Notes: generated by a model not told the origin, from the letters alone. A DNA stretch of 64,000 nt from Ramlibacter montanisoli (GCF_013087525.1 NZ_JABFCS010000001.1:3596001-3660000), one strand, 5' to 3'; positions 37,564 to 47,416 are shown, counted from the first letter of the stretch. Translations and numbers: made by a program.

Positions 37564-39012
37564 TCAGCCGACGGTGAACTGGCCCATCATGCCGGCGTCC
37601 TCGTGCTCGAGGATGTGGCAGTGGTACATGAAGGGCGCCTGCTCCGAGGCGCGCTGCGTGAAGTGCACCAGCAGCTCCACCGGCTCGTCCACGATCACCG
37701 TGTCGCGCCGGCCCTGGTCCTCCACCACCGGCTCCTGGCCGCCGCGGCGCAGCACCTCGAAGTGCACCCCGTGGATGTGGAAGGGATGCAGCATGACCAT
37801 GCCGGCCACGGTCACCTCCCAGATCTCCACGTCGCCCAGGCGCACGCGCTGGTCGATGCGCCCCATGTCGAAGGGCTTGCTGTCGATCACGTGCAGGCCG
37901 TGCGAGGCCATGCCCGCCATGCCGCCCATGCCTCCACCCATGCCGCCCATGCCCATGCCGCCGGAGGCCAGCACGATGCGGCGGCGGCGCGCGGACTGGG
38001 CCACGGTGCGGCTGTCCCATTGCGCGAGCTTCGCCGGGATCGCGCTGCCCGGCGCGCCGGCTCCCTGGGGCAGGAACTGCATCACCGGCTGCGTGCGGCG
38101 CGGCGCCTGTCCGACGTCGAGCAATCGCACCGCGCGGCCGTCGGCGAAGTCCACCAGGATCTCGGCGCGCTGGCCGGCCGCCAGGCTCAGGCGCTTGAGC
38201 GGCACCGGCTCGCGCAGCAGCCCGCCTTCGGAAGCGATCCAGTGGAAGCTGCGGCCGTCGTCGAAGGCGAGGTCGAACAGGCGCGCGTTGCCGGCGTTGA
38301 GCAGGCGCAACCGCAGCAGGCCGGCGGGCACCTCGGCCACCGGCTGCGGCGCGCCGTTGACCAGCAGCACGTTGCCGTGCAGCCCGTGCATCGCCGTCAT
38401 GTGGTTCACCGGACGGACCAGCCGCTGTTCGCGGTCGAACAGCTTGTCCTGCAGCACGATGGGCAGGTCGTCCACGCCGTAGCGCGCCGGCAGGCCCAGC
38501 GCCTGTTCCTGCGCATCGGTGACGAGCAGCAGGCCGGCGAGGCCCGAGTACACCTGCGCGCCCGTGCGTCCGTGCGGATGCGCGTGGTACCAGGCGGTGG
38601 CGGCGGCCTGCCGCACCGGCACCGTGGGCCGCCAGGTCGCGCCGGGCGCGATCGTGTTGTGCGGCCCGCCGTCCACCTCGGACGGCACCAGCAGCCCGTG
38701 CCAGTGCACGGTGGTGTCTTCCTGCAGCCGGTTGGTGACGGCGAAGCGCACGTCGTCGCCGGCGTGCACGCGCAGCGTCGGGCCCAGGTAGGCGCCGTTG
38801 TAGCCGGCGGTGGGGCTCGTGCGTCCCGGCAGGAATTCGAACTGGCCGGCCTGCGCCACCAGTTCGATGGGGCCGCGCGCCGCGCGCGCATCCAGCAGCG
38901 GCGGGATGGGCAGGCGGCGGGCCTCCTGCGCGGAGGCCGGGCCGAGCGCCGCGGCGAAGCCGGCGGCTCCCGCGGCCTGCAGGAAGCCGCGACGTTTCCA
39001 TCCCCTGGACAT
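37564..39012 (-). CDS. Multicopper oxidase (CueO-like)
   Basis: A 482-residue periplasmic oxidase with a Tat-type signal (KRRGFLQAAGAAGFAAALGPASA). All copper motifs are seen: HWHGLL, WYHAHPHG, HPFHIHGVHF and YHCHILEHEDAGMM, the last with the type 1 copper Cys and axial Met. A Met/Gly-rich insert (MGMGGMGGGMGGMAGM) resembles the cuprous-ion site of CueO. It probably oxidises Cu(I). AGGAGGG lies between the otsA stop and its ATG, 8 bases apart, so it is co-transcribed with the sensor-OtsA gene. No other copper gene adjoins. Confidence 0.92.
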   Translation of the reverse strand: MSRGWKRRGFLQAAGAAGFAAALGPASAQEARRLPIPPLLDARAARGPIELVAQAGQFEFLPGRTSPTAGYNGAYLGPTLRVHAGDDVRFAVTNRLQEDTTVHWHGLLVPSEVDGGPHNTIAPGATWRPTVPVRQAAATAWYHAHPHGRTGAQVYSGLAGLLLVTDAQEQALGLPARYGVDDLPIVLQDKLFDREQRLVRPVNHMTAMHGLHGNVLLVNGAPQPVAEVPAGLLRLRLLNAGNARLFDLAFDDGRSFHWIASEGGLLREPVPLKRLSLAAGQRAEILVDFADGRAVRLLDVGQAPRRTQPVMQFLPQGAGAPGSAIPAKLAQWDSRTVAQSARRRRIVLASGGMGMGGMGGGMGGMAGMASHGLHVIDSKPFDMGRIDQRVRLGDVEIWEVTVAGMVMLHPFHIHGVHFEVLRRGGQEPVVEDQGRRDTVIVDEPVELLVHFTQRASEQAPFMYHCHILEHEDAGMMGQFTVG

Positions 39013-39020
39013 TCACCCTC

Positions 39021-41251
39021 CTAGTCTCCGCTGTGGCGCTGCACCCGCTCCGACACGCGCTGCCGCAGGCGCAGCCGCGCGGCATCCGTGAGCATACGCC
39101 CGGCCCAGCGGTACACGTTGAACTCCTGCACCGTGCTGCGCAGCGTGGCCATGCGCTCGCGCTGCTCCGCCGGCGGCATGGTCAGCGCCTGGTGCAGCGC
39201 ATCGGCCGTTTCCTCCACGTGGTAGGGATTGACCACCAGCGCCTCCGGCATCTCGCGCGCCGCGCCGGCGAAGCGGCTCAGGATCAGGACGCCGCGCTCG
39301 TCGTCGCGCGCCGCCACGAATTCCTTGCACACCAGGTTCATGCCGTCGTGCAGGCTGGTGACCATGCAGGCATCGGCCGCGCGGTACAGGCGCATCACCG
39401 CGTCGTGTTCGTGGTGCTGCGCGAGCAGCCGCACCACGGGCGCCTCGGGCCGGCCGAAGCGCGCGTTGATGCGGTCGGTGGCGCGCTGGATGCGCTCCTG
39501 GAAGGCGCGGTACTCGTCGAGCGCGCTGCGTGACGGCGCCGCCACCTGCACGAAGGTGAAGCGGTCCTGCCACTCGGGATGCTTCTCCAGCATGCGCTCC
39601 ACCGCGTTGAGCCGCTCCAGGATGCCCTTGGTGTAGTCGAAGCGGTCGACGCCGACCGCCACGCGATGTCCCTGCGGGATGCCCAGGCGCTCGAACAGCT
39701 CCGCGCGGCACTGCTCGGGCGTTGGCCACTCCCGCGTTTCCTCCGGAAGCGGCCATTCGATCGAGATCGGGTAGCTCTCCACCAGCGTCTGCTCGCCGCC
39801 GAAGGTGATGGTGGAGTGCTCGTGCTCGATGCGCGCCTCCAGGTAGCGGTCCACCGTCTCGATGAAGTTCTTGCAGTGGTAGCGCGTGTGGAAGCCCAGG
39901 ATGGTGCTGCCCAGCATGCCCTCCAGGATCTCGCTGCGCCAGGGACAGATGCCGAAGGACTCCGGGTTGGGCCAGGGGATGTGCCAGAAGGTGAGGATGG
40001 TGGCCTTGGGCAGCTTGCGCCGCACCATTGCCGGCAGCAGCGCGAAGTGGTAGTCCTGCACCAGCACCACGGGATCGTCGCTGCGCGCTTCCGCCACCAC
40101 GGCATCGGCGAACAGCTGGTTGACCTGGCGGTAGTGCTCCCAGTCCTGCTCGCGGAACACCGGCCGCACGTGCGCCACGTGGCACAGCGGCCAGAGCCCC
40201 TCGTTGGCGAAGCCGTAGTAGTAGCCTTGCTCCTGCTCCTCGCTGAGCCAGACGCGGCGCAACAGGTAGTCGTCCTCGCCGGGCGGCAGCGCGACCCGGT
40301 CGTGCCGGTCCACCGACTCGCGGTCGCCGCTGCCGCTGCCGTGCGCGATCCAGGTGCCCGAGCAGGCGCGCATCACCGGCTCCACCGCCGTCACCAGCCC
40401 GCTGGCCGGCCGCAGCACCTTCATGCTGCCGTCGGCCTGGCGCACGTGGCTGTAGGGCTCGCGGTTGGACACCACCACGATGACCTGGTCGCCGCGCAGC
40501 TGCGTGCGCAGCAGGGACTGCAGGCGCTCCGCGTTCCAGCCGTCGAGCGAGCGCTGGCCGCGCCGGACCTCGTCCTCCAGGTCGCGCAGCCGCTCGCGCA
40601 GGTCGGCGGCCAGCGGCGCCAGTTCGGGCGAAGGCGGCAGCAGGGGACGCACCAGGCCTTCGCCGCGCAGCAGCGCCTGCGCGCCCGACACCCAGCCGCG
40701 CCAGCTCAGTTGCGCCACGATCATGGTGACGAAGGCGATCATCACGCCCAGGCTGGCGATCAGGATGATCAGGTACTTGCGAGTGTCCTGGCTGCGCCGC
40801 TCGATGAAGCTCAGGTCGTGCATCAGCACCAGGTCGCCCACCGGCCCGGCTTCTCCGGTGATCGGGTGGAAGCTCACGTGGACCGTCCCCCTTCGATGTG
40901 CAGGTTCGCCACGCGCGTGGCGGCCACCTCCCTGGCGTTCGTGCAGGTGAGGTCCTGCGGGAAGCGCGCGGTGCGGCGCACGACCTGCTCGCCGACGCAC
41001 CAGCCGATCGCCACCAGGCGCTCATCCTGCACTGCGCGGTCGAAGATCGCCTGCAGCTTGCGGCCGCGGGTTTCCACATCGGTCAGCGAATCCGACAGGG
41101 CGGTGGCGACCAGCGCCCCGCGCATGTCGAGGTCGCGCGCGAACCAGCGCAGCGTGAGCCGGTCCATCAGGGGCAGCGCGAGGTAGGCCGTGCCGGTGAG
41201 GATGATCACCAGCGGGACCAGGAAACGAAGCTGCAGGCGGAATGTCTTCAA
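39021..41251 (-). CDS. otsA: Trehalose-6-phosphate synthase with N-terminal membrane sensor-like module (one frameshift)
   Basis: About 743 residues once one base is restored in the C/G run at 40887-40891. Residues 8-28 and 160-182 are membrane helices enclosing a periplasmic domain of about 130 residues with two Cys; a linker with possible coiled coil (205-245) leads to a complete GT20 domain (256-740). Catalytic-domain motifs include [29 protein letters not shown] and [12 protein letters not shown]. It makes trehalose-6-phosphate from UDP-glucose and glucose-6-phosphate. The layout matches sensor kinases, with a synthase in place of the kinase. No otsB phosphatase gene is in the window. Confidence 0.85.
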
Positions 41252-41320
41252 TGGCCTCCCAGATGCCTCATGTTCGGCGCATGCATTCTGACAAAGCCAC
41301 TACCGCAGAGTTCGACCGGC

Positions 41321-41349
41321 GTGACAATATTTGTGGCAATGCATATACT
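41321..41349 (+). promoter_or_regulatory. Predicted sigma-70 promoter of a small RNA
   Basis: -35 GTGACA (41321-41326), a 17-base spacer and -10 TATACT (41344-41349). This is the best consensus promoter seen in the window and lies in an AT-rich island. It points to the plus strand, away from otsA, and no protein gene follows on that strand before a terminator. Confidence 0.6.
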
Positions 41350-41355
41350 GGCCAC

Positions 41356-41421
41356 GCCGTGCGAGCGGCTGTTTCATTTCAGGTCGCCCTTGTTCCGCCC
41401 CGCACCCGCGGGGCGGTTTTT
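41356..41421 (+). ncRNA. Candidate small regulatory RNA, about 66 nt
   Basis: Sequence between a good sigma-70 promoter and a perfect intrinsic terminator, on the strand opposite to both flanking genes (marR and otsA). No start codon with a useful frame is present. The 5' half could form a weak 4-bp hairpin; the middle (UGUUUCAUUUCAGGUCGCCC) is pyrimidine-rich and unpaired, as in Hfq-type base-pairing RNAs. I cannot match it to a named family. Confidence 0.5.
41395..41421 (+). terminator. Intrinsic terminator of the candidate small RNA
   Basis: Perfect 9-bp stem CCGCCCCGC/GCGGGGCGG with loop ACCC followed by TTTTT. It works only on the plus strand, where no protein gene precedes it. Confidence 0.85.
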
Positions 41422-41433
41422 ATGGCTTCCGCC

Positions 41434-41949
41434 CTAGTCCTCGCCCGAACCGAGCGGGATCCCCGCGCCGCGCTCGTCGGCGGCGCCCAGCTCGCGGATC
41501 AGGTGGGCCAGGTCACGATCCAGCCGGGTCAGCGTGCGCTTGTCGAGCCGGCCGAGCGCCTCGGGCAGCACGCCGCTGAAAGGCCCCGGTGCCTTGGCCA
41601 GCACGCGCAGCCCGCGCGCCGTCGCCTTCAGCTGCACCGCCCGCCGGTCCTCGCCGCCGCGGTCCGAGACCAGCAGCCCCTTGTCGACCAGCACGCGCAG
41701 CAGGTTGCTCGCCGTCGACTGGTGGATGTCCATCGCCCGGGCCAGTTCACCGACGCCAATGCCCGGCTGGGCCTGCACCACGCTCAGCGCCCAGAGCTGG
41801 GCGCCGGAGATCCCGGCCTTGGTCTCGACCGCGCGGAAGTGGGTCTTGACCGCGTTGAACACCAGCCGGAACCGGCGCAGCACGCGCGCGGCTGGATCCG
41901 CCGCCGCACGGTCTGCCGGCTTCTTGCGGGGAGTCGCGCGGGTGGCCAT
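41434..41949 (-). CDS. MarR-family transcriptional regulator
   Basis: A 171-residue winged-helix protein. The recognition region is GVGELARAMDIHQSTASNLLRVLVDKGLLV, then the wing SDRGGEDRRAVQLKATARG, a classic MarR pattern. A basic N-terminal tail (RATPRKKPADRAAA) is longer than usual. It is divergent from the metallo-hydrolase gene by 40 bases and may control it. No clear palindrome was identified in that gap. Confidence 0.88.
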   Translation of the reverse strand: MATRATPRKKPADRAAADPAARVLRRFRLVFNAVKTHFRAVETKAGISGAQLWALSVVQAQPGIGVGELARAMDIHQSTASNLLRVLVDKGLLVSDRGGEDRRAVQLKATARGLRVLAKAPGPFSGVLPEALGRLDKRTLTRLDRDLAHLIRELGAADERGAGIPLGSGED

Positions 41950-41989
41950 CCGCGGATCTTAGGTCCGCGGCAGCAGATACGATCCCGCC

Positions 41990-42627
41990 ATGCTGCATTA
42001 CTTCACCATTTCCGTCACGCCGTTCCAGCAGAACTGCTCGGTCGTCTACGACGACGAGACCCGGCAGGCGGCCGTGATCGACCCGGGCGGCGACCTCGAC
42101 CGCCTCCTGGCCGAAGTGGAGCGGCGCGGCCTGAAGCTGGAGCAGATCTGGCTCACGCACGCCCACATCGACCACGCCGGCGGCACCGCGGAACTGGCCC
42201 GGCGCCTGGGCCTGCCGATCATCGGCCCGCATCCGGGGACCAGTTCTGGATCTCCGGCCTGCCGCAGCAAGGGGCGATGTTCGGCTTCCCGCCGGCCGAG
42301 ACCTTCACGCCCACGCGCTGGCTGCAGGACGGCGACACGGTGGAACTGGCCGGCCACCGGCTGCACGTGCGCCACTGCCCGGGGCACACGCCGGGCCACG
42401 TGGTGTTCCATTCGCCGGACATGCAGCGCGCCTTCGTCGGCGACGTGCTGTTCGCCGGCAGCATTGGGCGCACCGATTTCCCGCAGGGCGACCACGCGAC
42501 CCTGGTCGCCAGCATCACGAAGAAGCTGTGGCCGATGGGGGACGAGACCGTGTTCATCCCCGGCCACGGCCCGGAGAGCACGTTCGGGCGCGAGCGCCGC
42601 AGCAACCCCTACGTCGGGGGCACCTGA
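41990..42627 (+). CDS. Metallo-beta-lactamase-fold hydrolase, glyoxalase II-like (one frameshift)
   Basis: About 212 residues after restoring one G in the run at 42235-42238, which joins IIGPHPG to DQFWISGL. The zinc-site motifs are all present: THAHIDHAGG, HCPGHTPGHVVF, GDVLFAGSIGRTDFP and PGHGPES. It resembles YcbL/GloB-type thioester hydrolases rather than beta-lactamases. Cytosolic (no signal peptide). The gene opens divergently from the MarR gene and converges with the M48 protease gene. Confidence 0.87.
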
Positions 42628-42637
42628 GCCCGCGCGT

Positions 42638-43471
42638 TCACCGGCGCGCGATCGCCTGCCGGTAGAGGCCTTCCACGCGCGGGATGTTTTCCTGCAGCCG
42701 CCGCGTGCGGTCCACGCCCGAGGGGTGGGTGGACAGGAAGCTGCCGCTGCCGCTGCCGCCGTTGGCCTGCGCCATCTTTTCCCACAGCGTCACGGAGGCG
42801 CGCGGGTTGAAGCCGGCGCGGGCGCCGAGCTCCAGCCCGACCAGGTCGGCCTCGATTTCGTCGTCGCGGCTGAACTTCAGCGTCAGCAGCTGCGTGCCGA
42901 TGTTGGCGGCGACGTCGCCCAGCTGCCCCAGCCCGAACAGCTGCGCGCCCAGCGACAACAATGCACCGGTGCCCTGGCTCTTGGCGATGCGTTCGCGCGC
43001 GTGTTCGCGCAGGGCGTGGGCCATCTCGTGCCCGACCACCATCGCGAGCTCGTCGTCGCTCAGCTGCAGCTTGTCGATCAGGCCGGTGAACACCGCGATC
43101 TTTCCGCCCGGCATGCAGAAGGCGTTGATCGACTGGCTGCCGATCAGGTTGACCTCCCAGCGCCAGGCCCGGGCGCGCTCGTTCCAGCGCGGCGCGTCGG
43201 CGATCAGGCGCGAGGAGATGGCGCGCAGCCGCTGGTACTGGGGATGGCTTTCAGGCGCCAGCGCGCGCTTGGCGCGGGCTTCCTGCAGCAGCTCGCCGTA
43301 CTGCTGGGCGGCAGCCTGCTCGAGCTCGGTGGCGGGCACGAGGCTGCGCAGCCGCGAGTTCTCGCCCACGTTGACCTGGCCCAAGGCGGAACCAGCGGCG
43401 GTGGCGGCGCCGGCGAGCAGGAAAGCCCTCCGGCCCATCCACGGGGACTTGGCAGCACAGAGTTGGCACAT
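42638..43471 (-). CDS. M48-family zinc metalloprotease
   Basis: A 277-residue peptidase. The HEMAH zinc motif lies in MVVGHEMAHALREHARE, and a downstream Glu ligand in EIEADLVGLELGARAG. The N terminus (GRRAFLLAGAATAAGSALG) is a Tat- or lipoprotein-like export signal, placing it in the periplasm, similar to the BepA/LoiP group involved in outer-membrane quality control. The ATG at 43471 (MCQLCAAKSPWMGRRAF) is followed 11 residues later by an alternative Met nearer the RR. Divergent from the AmpG-like gene with a 31-base gap. Confidence 0.88.
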   Translation of the reverse strand: MCQLCAAKSPWMGRRAFLLAGAATAAGSALGQVNVGENSRLRSLVPATELEQAAAQQYGELLQEARAKRALAPESHPQYQRLRAISSRLIADAPRWNERARAWRWEVNLIGSQSINAFCMPGGKIAVFTGLIDKLQLSDDELAMVVGHEMAHALREHARERIAKSQGTGALLSLGAQLFGLGQLGDVAANIGTQLLTLKFSRDDEIEADLVGLELGARAGFNPRASVTLWEKMAQANGGSGSGSFLSTHPSGVDRTRRLQENIPRVEGLYRQAIARR

Positions 43472-43502
43472 GGGGAAATAATAAGGAAGAACCAAGGACA
43501 AC

Positions 43503-45119
43503 ATGTCAGACCCCACCGCCATCCCGGCTCAGATACCACCTGCGAAGCCCACGTGGGCCGAAACACTGCGCGTCTACACCGAGCCGGCGACGTTGCGGAT
43601 GCTGTTCCTGGGATTCTCCGCCGGATTGCCGCTGCTGCTGGTGCTGGGCACCCTGAGTTTCCGCCTGCGCGAGGCGGGCGTCGACCGCACCACCATCGGC
43701 TTCCTGTCCTGGGTGGGCCTGGCCTACGGGGTGAAATGGATCTGGGCGCCGCTGGTCGACCGGCTGCGGCTGCCGCTGCTCACGCGCTGGTTCGGGCAGC
43801 GGCGCAGCTGGCTGCTGCTGTCGCAGGTGATGGTGATCGCCGGCCTGGTCGGCATGGCGACGGTCGATCCCAAGGCGGCGCTCGACCCCATCGTCTGGTT
43901 CGCGGTGATGGTCGCCTTTTCCTCGGCCACCCAGGACATCGCGCTGGACGCCTTCCGCATCGAGTCCGCCGGCACCGAGCGGCAGGGCGCGCTGGCCGCG
44001 GCCTACCAGACCGGCTACCGGCTGGCCATGATCTGGGCCGGCGCCGGCGTGCTGTGGATCGCCGCCCGCTCGGAGACCCTCACGGCCAACGTGTACGAAC
44101 ACGGCGCCTGGCGGACCGCCTACCTGGTGATGGCCGCGTCCATGCTGGTGGGCGTGGCGACCGTGCTGCTGTCGCGCGAGCCCAGGCCGCGCGACGCGCA
44201 GGCCGACCGCGACGAGCGCGCGGCGGTGGCGGCGACCTTCGCGCGCGACGGCCTGAACTTCGTCTGGCCGCAGGCGCTGATGTTCTTCGTGCTGATCGCG
44301 ATGCTGATGTCGATGGTGCGCGCCTCCTTCGGCAACATGACCCTGCCCGAGTTCGGCCTCTACGCGCTGCTGGGCGTGGTGGCCGTGGCCGGCCTGCGCT
44401 ACCGCTGGGGGGCCGCGCGGCCGCTGCACGTGAACATCCCGCCCGCCGCGGCGCCGGTGGCCGCCTGGCTGGAGGTGGTGATCGTCGAGCCCTTCGCCGA
44501 TTTCTTCCGGCGCTATGGCTGGCACGCGGCGCTGATCCTGGCGCTGATCGCCGTCTACCGCATCAGCGACGTGGTGATGGGCATCATGGCCAACCCCTTC
44601 TACGTGGACATGGGCTACACCAAGGACGAAGTGGCGGCGGTGAGCAAGGTGTTCGGCGTGATCATGACGCTGGTCGGCGCCTTCCTCGGCGGCGTGCTGG
44701 CGCTGCGCATCGGCGTGATGCGCACGCTGATGCTGGGCGCGGTCCTCAGCGCGGCGAGCAACCTGCTGTTCGCCTGGCTGGCGGGCATAGGCCACGACCT
44801 GCGCATGCTGATCTTCGTGGTCTCGGCCGACAACCTGTCCAGCGGCATCGCCTCGGCGGCCTTCGTCGCCTACCTCTCCAGCCTGACCAACATCCAGTAC
44901 TCGGCCACGCAGTACGCACTGTTCAGCTCGCTGATGCTGCTGCTGCCCAAATGGATCGCCGGCTTCTCCGGCAAGTACGTGGACGCCTTCGGCTACGGCA
45001 ACTTCTTCGTCAGCACCGCGATCCTGGGCGTGCCGGTGCTGGTGCTGGTGTGGCTGGCCACGCGCAACCTGGCGACCACGCCGGCCGAGCGTCCCAAGGT
45101 GCTAGCCGACGACGATTGA
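43503..45119 (+). CDS. AmpG-like MFS transporter
   Basis: A 538-residue inner-membrane carrier with about 12-14 helices. The first part (LRMLFLGFSAGLPLLLVLGTLSFRLREAGVDRTTIGF and KWIWAPLVDRL) and SSATQDIALDAFRIE are typical of AmpG muropeptide permeases, which import anhydro-muropeptides for cell-wall recycling. It is longer than E. coli AmpG by about 45 residues, mostly in the central cytoplasmic loop region (PLHVNIPPAAAPVAAWLEVV). Its last 18 bases overlap the end of the convergent acyl-CoA synthetase gene. Confidence 0.87.
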   Translation: MSDPTAIPAQIPPAKPTWAETLRVYTEPATLRMLFLGFSAGLPLLLVLGTLSFRLREAGVDRTTIGFLSWVGLAYGVKWIWAPLVDRLRLPLLTRWFGQRRSWLLLSQVMVIAGLVGMATVDPKAALDPIVWFAVMVAFSSATQDIALDAFRIESAGTERQGALAAAYQTGYRLAMIWAGAGVLWIAARSETLTANVYEHGAWRTAYLVMAASMLVGVATVLLSREPRPRDAQADRDERAAVAATFARDGLNFVWPQALMFFVLIAMLMSMVRASFGNMTLPEFGLYALLGVVAVAGLRYRWGAARPLHVNIPPAAAPVAAWLEVVIVEPFADFFRRYGWHAALILALIAVYRISDVVMGIMANPFYVDMGYTKDEVAAVSKVFGVIMTLVGAFLGGVLALRIGVMRTLMLGAVLSAASNLLFAWLAGIGHDLRMLIFVVSADNLSSGIASAAFVAYLSSLTNIQYSATQYALFSSLMLLLPKWIAGFSGKYVDAFGYGNFFVSTAILGVPVLVLVWLATRNLATTPAERPKVLADDD

Positions 45120-46581
45120 GGCGGCCGCCTGCTGCGCCAGCACGCCGCGCTGCACCTTGCCCAAGGCCGTCTTGGGCAGCTGCGGCAGGAAGAACCAGCG
45201 GCGCGGGATCTTGAAGCGGGCCAGCCGCTGGTGCAGGTGGCTGCGCAAGTCGTCCTCGCTCGCCGAGGCGCCGGCCACCAGCACCACCGCCACGGCGGCC
45301 AGCTCGCCCCAGTTCGCATCCGGCAGGGCGAAGGCGGCGCACTCGGCGACGGCGGGGTGCAGGGCCAGTGCGTGCTCGATTTCCGCCGGGTGGATGTTCT
45401 CTCCGCCCGAGATGATCAGGTCCTTGGCGCGGCCCACGATCCGCCAGCTGCCGTCGCCCGCCTGCTGCGCGAGGTCGCCGGTGGCGAACCAGCCGTCGGC
45501 ATCGCAGGCCGGCAGGTCGGGCCAGTAGCGCTGCACGATGTTCGGTCCGCGCAGCAGCAGCTCGGCGGCATCGCCGTGCGGCGACCCCGGCTTCGCCTCC
45601 ACGCCGGGCGCCGGCCAGCCGCAGGAGCCGACGTGGTCCATGGCGTGCTGCGGCGGCAAGGCGATCGAGAAGGGCCCGGTCTCGGTCGCGCCGTAGACGT
45701 TGCACACCGGCACGCCGCGCGCATGGAAGGCCTCCACCAACGGGGCCGGCAGCAGGCTGGAGCCGGCCCACACCGCGCGCAGGCCCGACAGGTCGCTGGC
45801 CGCCCATTGCGGGTGCTCCAGCAGCGCCTTCATGGTGGCGGGCACCTGCAGCGTGAGCGTCGGCCGCTCGGCCGCGATGCAGGCCAGCGCCTCCCCGGCA
45901 TGGAAGCGCGGATGCAGGATCACGCGCGCGCCGGCGTGCAGCGCCGGCAAGGTCTGGATGCACAGGCCGCCGACGTGGAACATGGGCAGCACCGTGAGGA
46001 CGGTGTCGCCGGCGCCCATCTCCTGCACCTCGGCGGCGATCCGCATGTTGGCCAGCAGGTTGGCCTGGGTGTGCACCGCCGCCTTGGGCCCGCCGCTGGT
46101 GCCCGAGGTGTAGACCAGCAAGGCGGGCGCGTCCGGGCTGGCATGGTCGGGCGCAGGCGGCAGGTCGGCCCGCTCCAATGCCGCCAGCGGATGCACCGCA
46201 AGGCCGCTGGCCTGCCCGAGATCCTGCGCGGCCTGGGCCCAGTCGGCGTCGTGCACCAGGTGGGCAGGCGTGCAGTCGGCGACCAGCCGCTGCCACTCGG
46301 CGAAGGCCAGCCGGAAGTTCAGGGGCAGCAGCACCGCGCCTATGCGCGCCAGCCCGAACAGCAGCGTGACCTGGGCCGGATGGTTGGCGCCCAGCCAGGC
46401 CACCCGGTCCCCGGGACGCACGCCCCAGGCATGCCAGGCGACTGCGGCGGCGCGGTCCGCCGCCTGTCGCAGATCGCCCGTAGCTGCGCCAGCTTCCGTC
46501 GAACTGCAGCGCCGGCGCGCCTGCGGCATGGATGGGCCAGACCTCGGCCAGGGTGGCCGGATGGGGCTTGGAGAGGTCCAT
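45102..46581 (-). CDS. AMP-binding acyl-CoA synthetase (one frameshift)
   Basis: About 492 residues. The P-loop YTSGTSGGPKAAVH, NVYGATETGPF, the hinge SGGENIHPAEIE and the catalytic Lys in PKTALGKVQR show an AMP-forming ligase of the fatty-acid/aromatic acid class, without a specificity assignment. One extra base in the C/G run at 46477-46479 splits the first 33 codons (MDLSKPHPATLAEVWPIHAAG) from the rest; removing it gives SWRSYGDLRQAADRAAAV. Same strand as nothing nearby; likely a single-gene transcript. Convergent overlap with the AmpG-like gene. Confidence 0.85.
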
Positions 46582-46680
46582 TTACCTAACTTTACGGGTC
46601 CTTCGTCCCACCGCGATGCGCACGCCCGACCATGCTTTACAAAGGTCCCACGGTGGTGGCCTCAACAGTAACATCACGCA

Positions 46681-47397
46681 ATGCAGCAGCAACTCCTGAT
46701 GATCGAAGACGACACCCGCCTCGCGCAGATGGTGGGCGAGTACCTCGAACGTTCCGGCTTCGGCGTGGTCCACGCCCCCGACGCGAAGGCGGGCTTGCAC
46801 CTGCTGGAGGAGCCTCCGTCCGGCTCCACGCCCGACCTGGTGGTGCTCGACCTGATGCTGCCGGACATCGACGGCCTCGAAGTCTGCCGGCGCGTGCGCG
46901 CCCTGCCCGGCGAAACCGGCAAGGTGCCGGTGCTGATGCTCACGGCCAAGGGCGACCCCATGGACCGCATCGTCGGCCTGGAGCTCGGCGCCGACGACTA
47001 CCTGCCCAAGCCCTTCGAGCCGCGCGAGCTGCTGGCGCGCATCCGCGCCATCCTGCGCCGCCGCAGCGACGGCACGCCGCCGCCGGCCAAGACCATGCGC
47101 TTCGGCTCGCTCGAGATCGACCGCGACGCCCGCACCGTCAACGTGGCGGGCAAGGCCGCGGAACTGACCTCCTACCAGTTCGACCTGCTGGTCGTGCTGG
47201 CGGAGCGGGCCGGCCGGGTGCTGACGCGCGACCAGATCATGGAAGCGGTGCGCGGCCGCGAGCTGGAAGCCTTCGACCGCTCGATCGACGTGCACATGGG
47301 CCGCATCCGCGCCGCCATCGAAGCCGACGCCAAGAACCCGAAGCGCATCCTCACGGTGCGCGGCGTGGGCTACGTGTTCGCCAAGCAGCAGGACTGA
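46681..47397 (+). CDS. OmpR-family response regulator
   Basis: A 238-residue regulator. The receiver domain has acidic DD at 10-11, phospho-acceptor Asp57 in VLDLMLPDIDG, and Lys in LPKPFEPREL. The C-terminal winged helix has ELTSYQFDLLVVLAERAGRVLTRDQIM and ILTVRGVGYVF. It sits 19 bases before a histidine kinase gene and is its cognate partner. Similar to RstA/CpxR-type regulators; the regulon cannot be inferred from this window. Confidence 0.95.
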   Translation: MQQQLLMIEDDTRLAQMVGEYLERSGFGVVHAPDAKAGLHLLEEPPSGSTPDLVVLDLMLPDIDGLEVCRRVRALPGETGKVPVLMLTAKGDPMDRIVGLELGADDYLPKPFEPRELLARIRAILRRRSDGTPPPAKTMRFGSLEIDRDARTVNVAGKAAELTSYQFDLLVVLAERAGRVLTRDQIMEAVRGRELEAFDRSIDVHMGRIRAAIEADAKNPKRILTVRGVGYVFAKQQD

Positions 47398-47416
47398 ACG
47401 CAAAGACTGCTGCCGG

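Noticed and set aside
41990..45214. A 1074-codon frame running from the MBL hydrolase into the AmpG-like gene.
   Set aside because: Only its first 80 codons match a protein family; the rest is an antisense or off-frame reading of the M48 protease and MFS genes.
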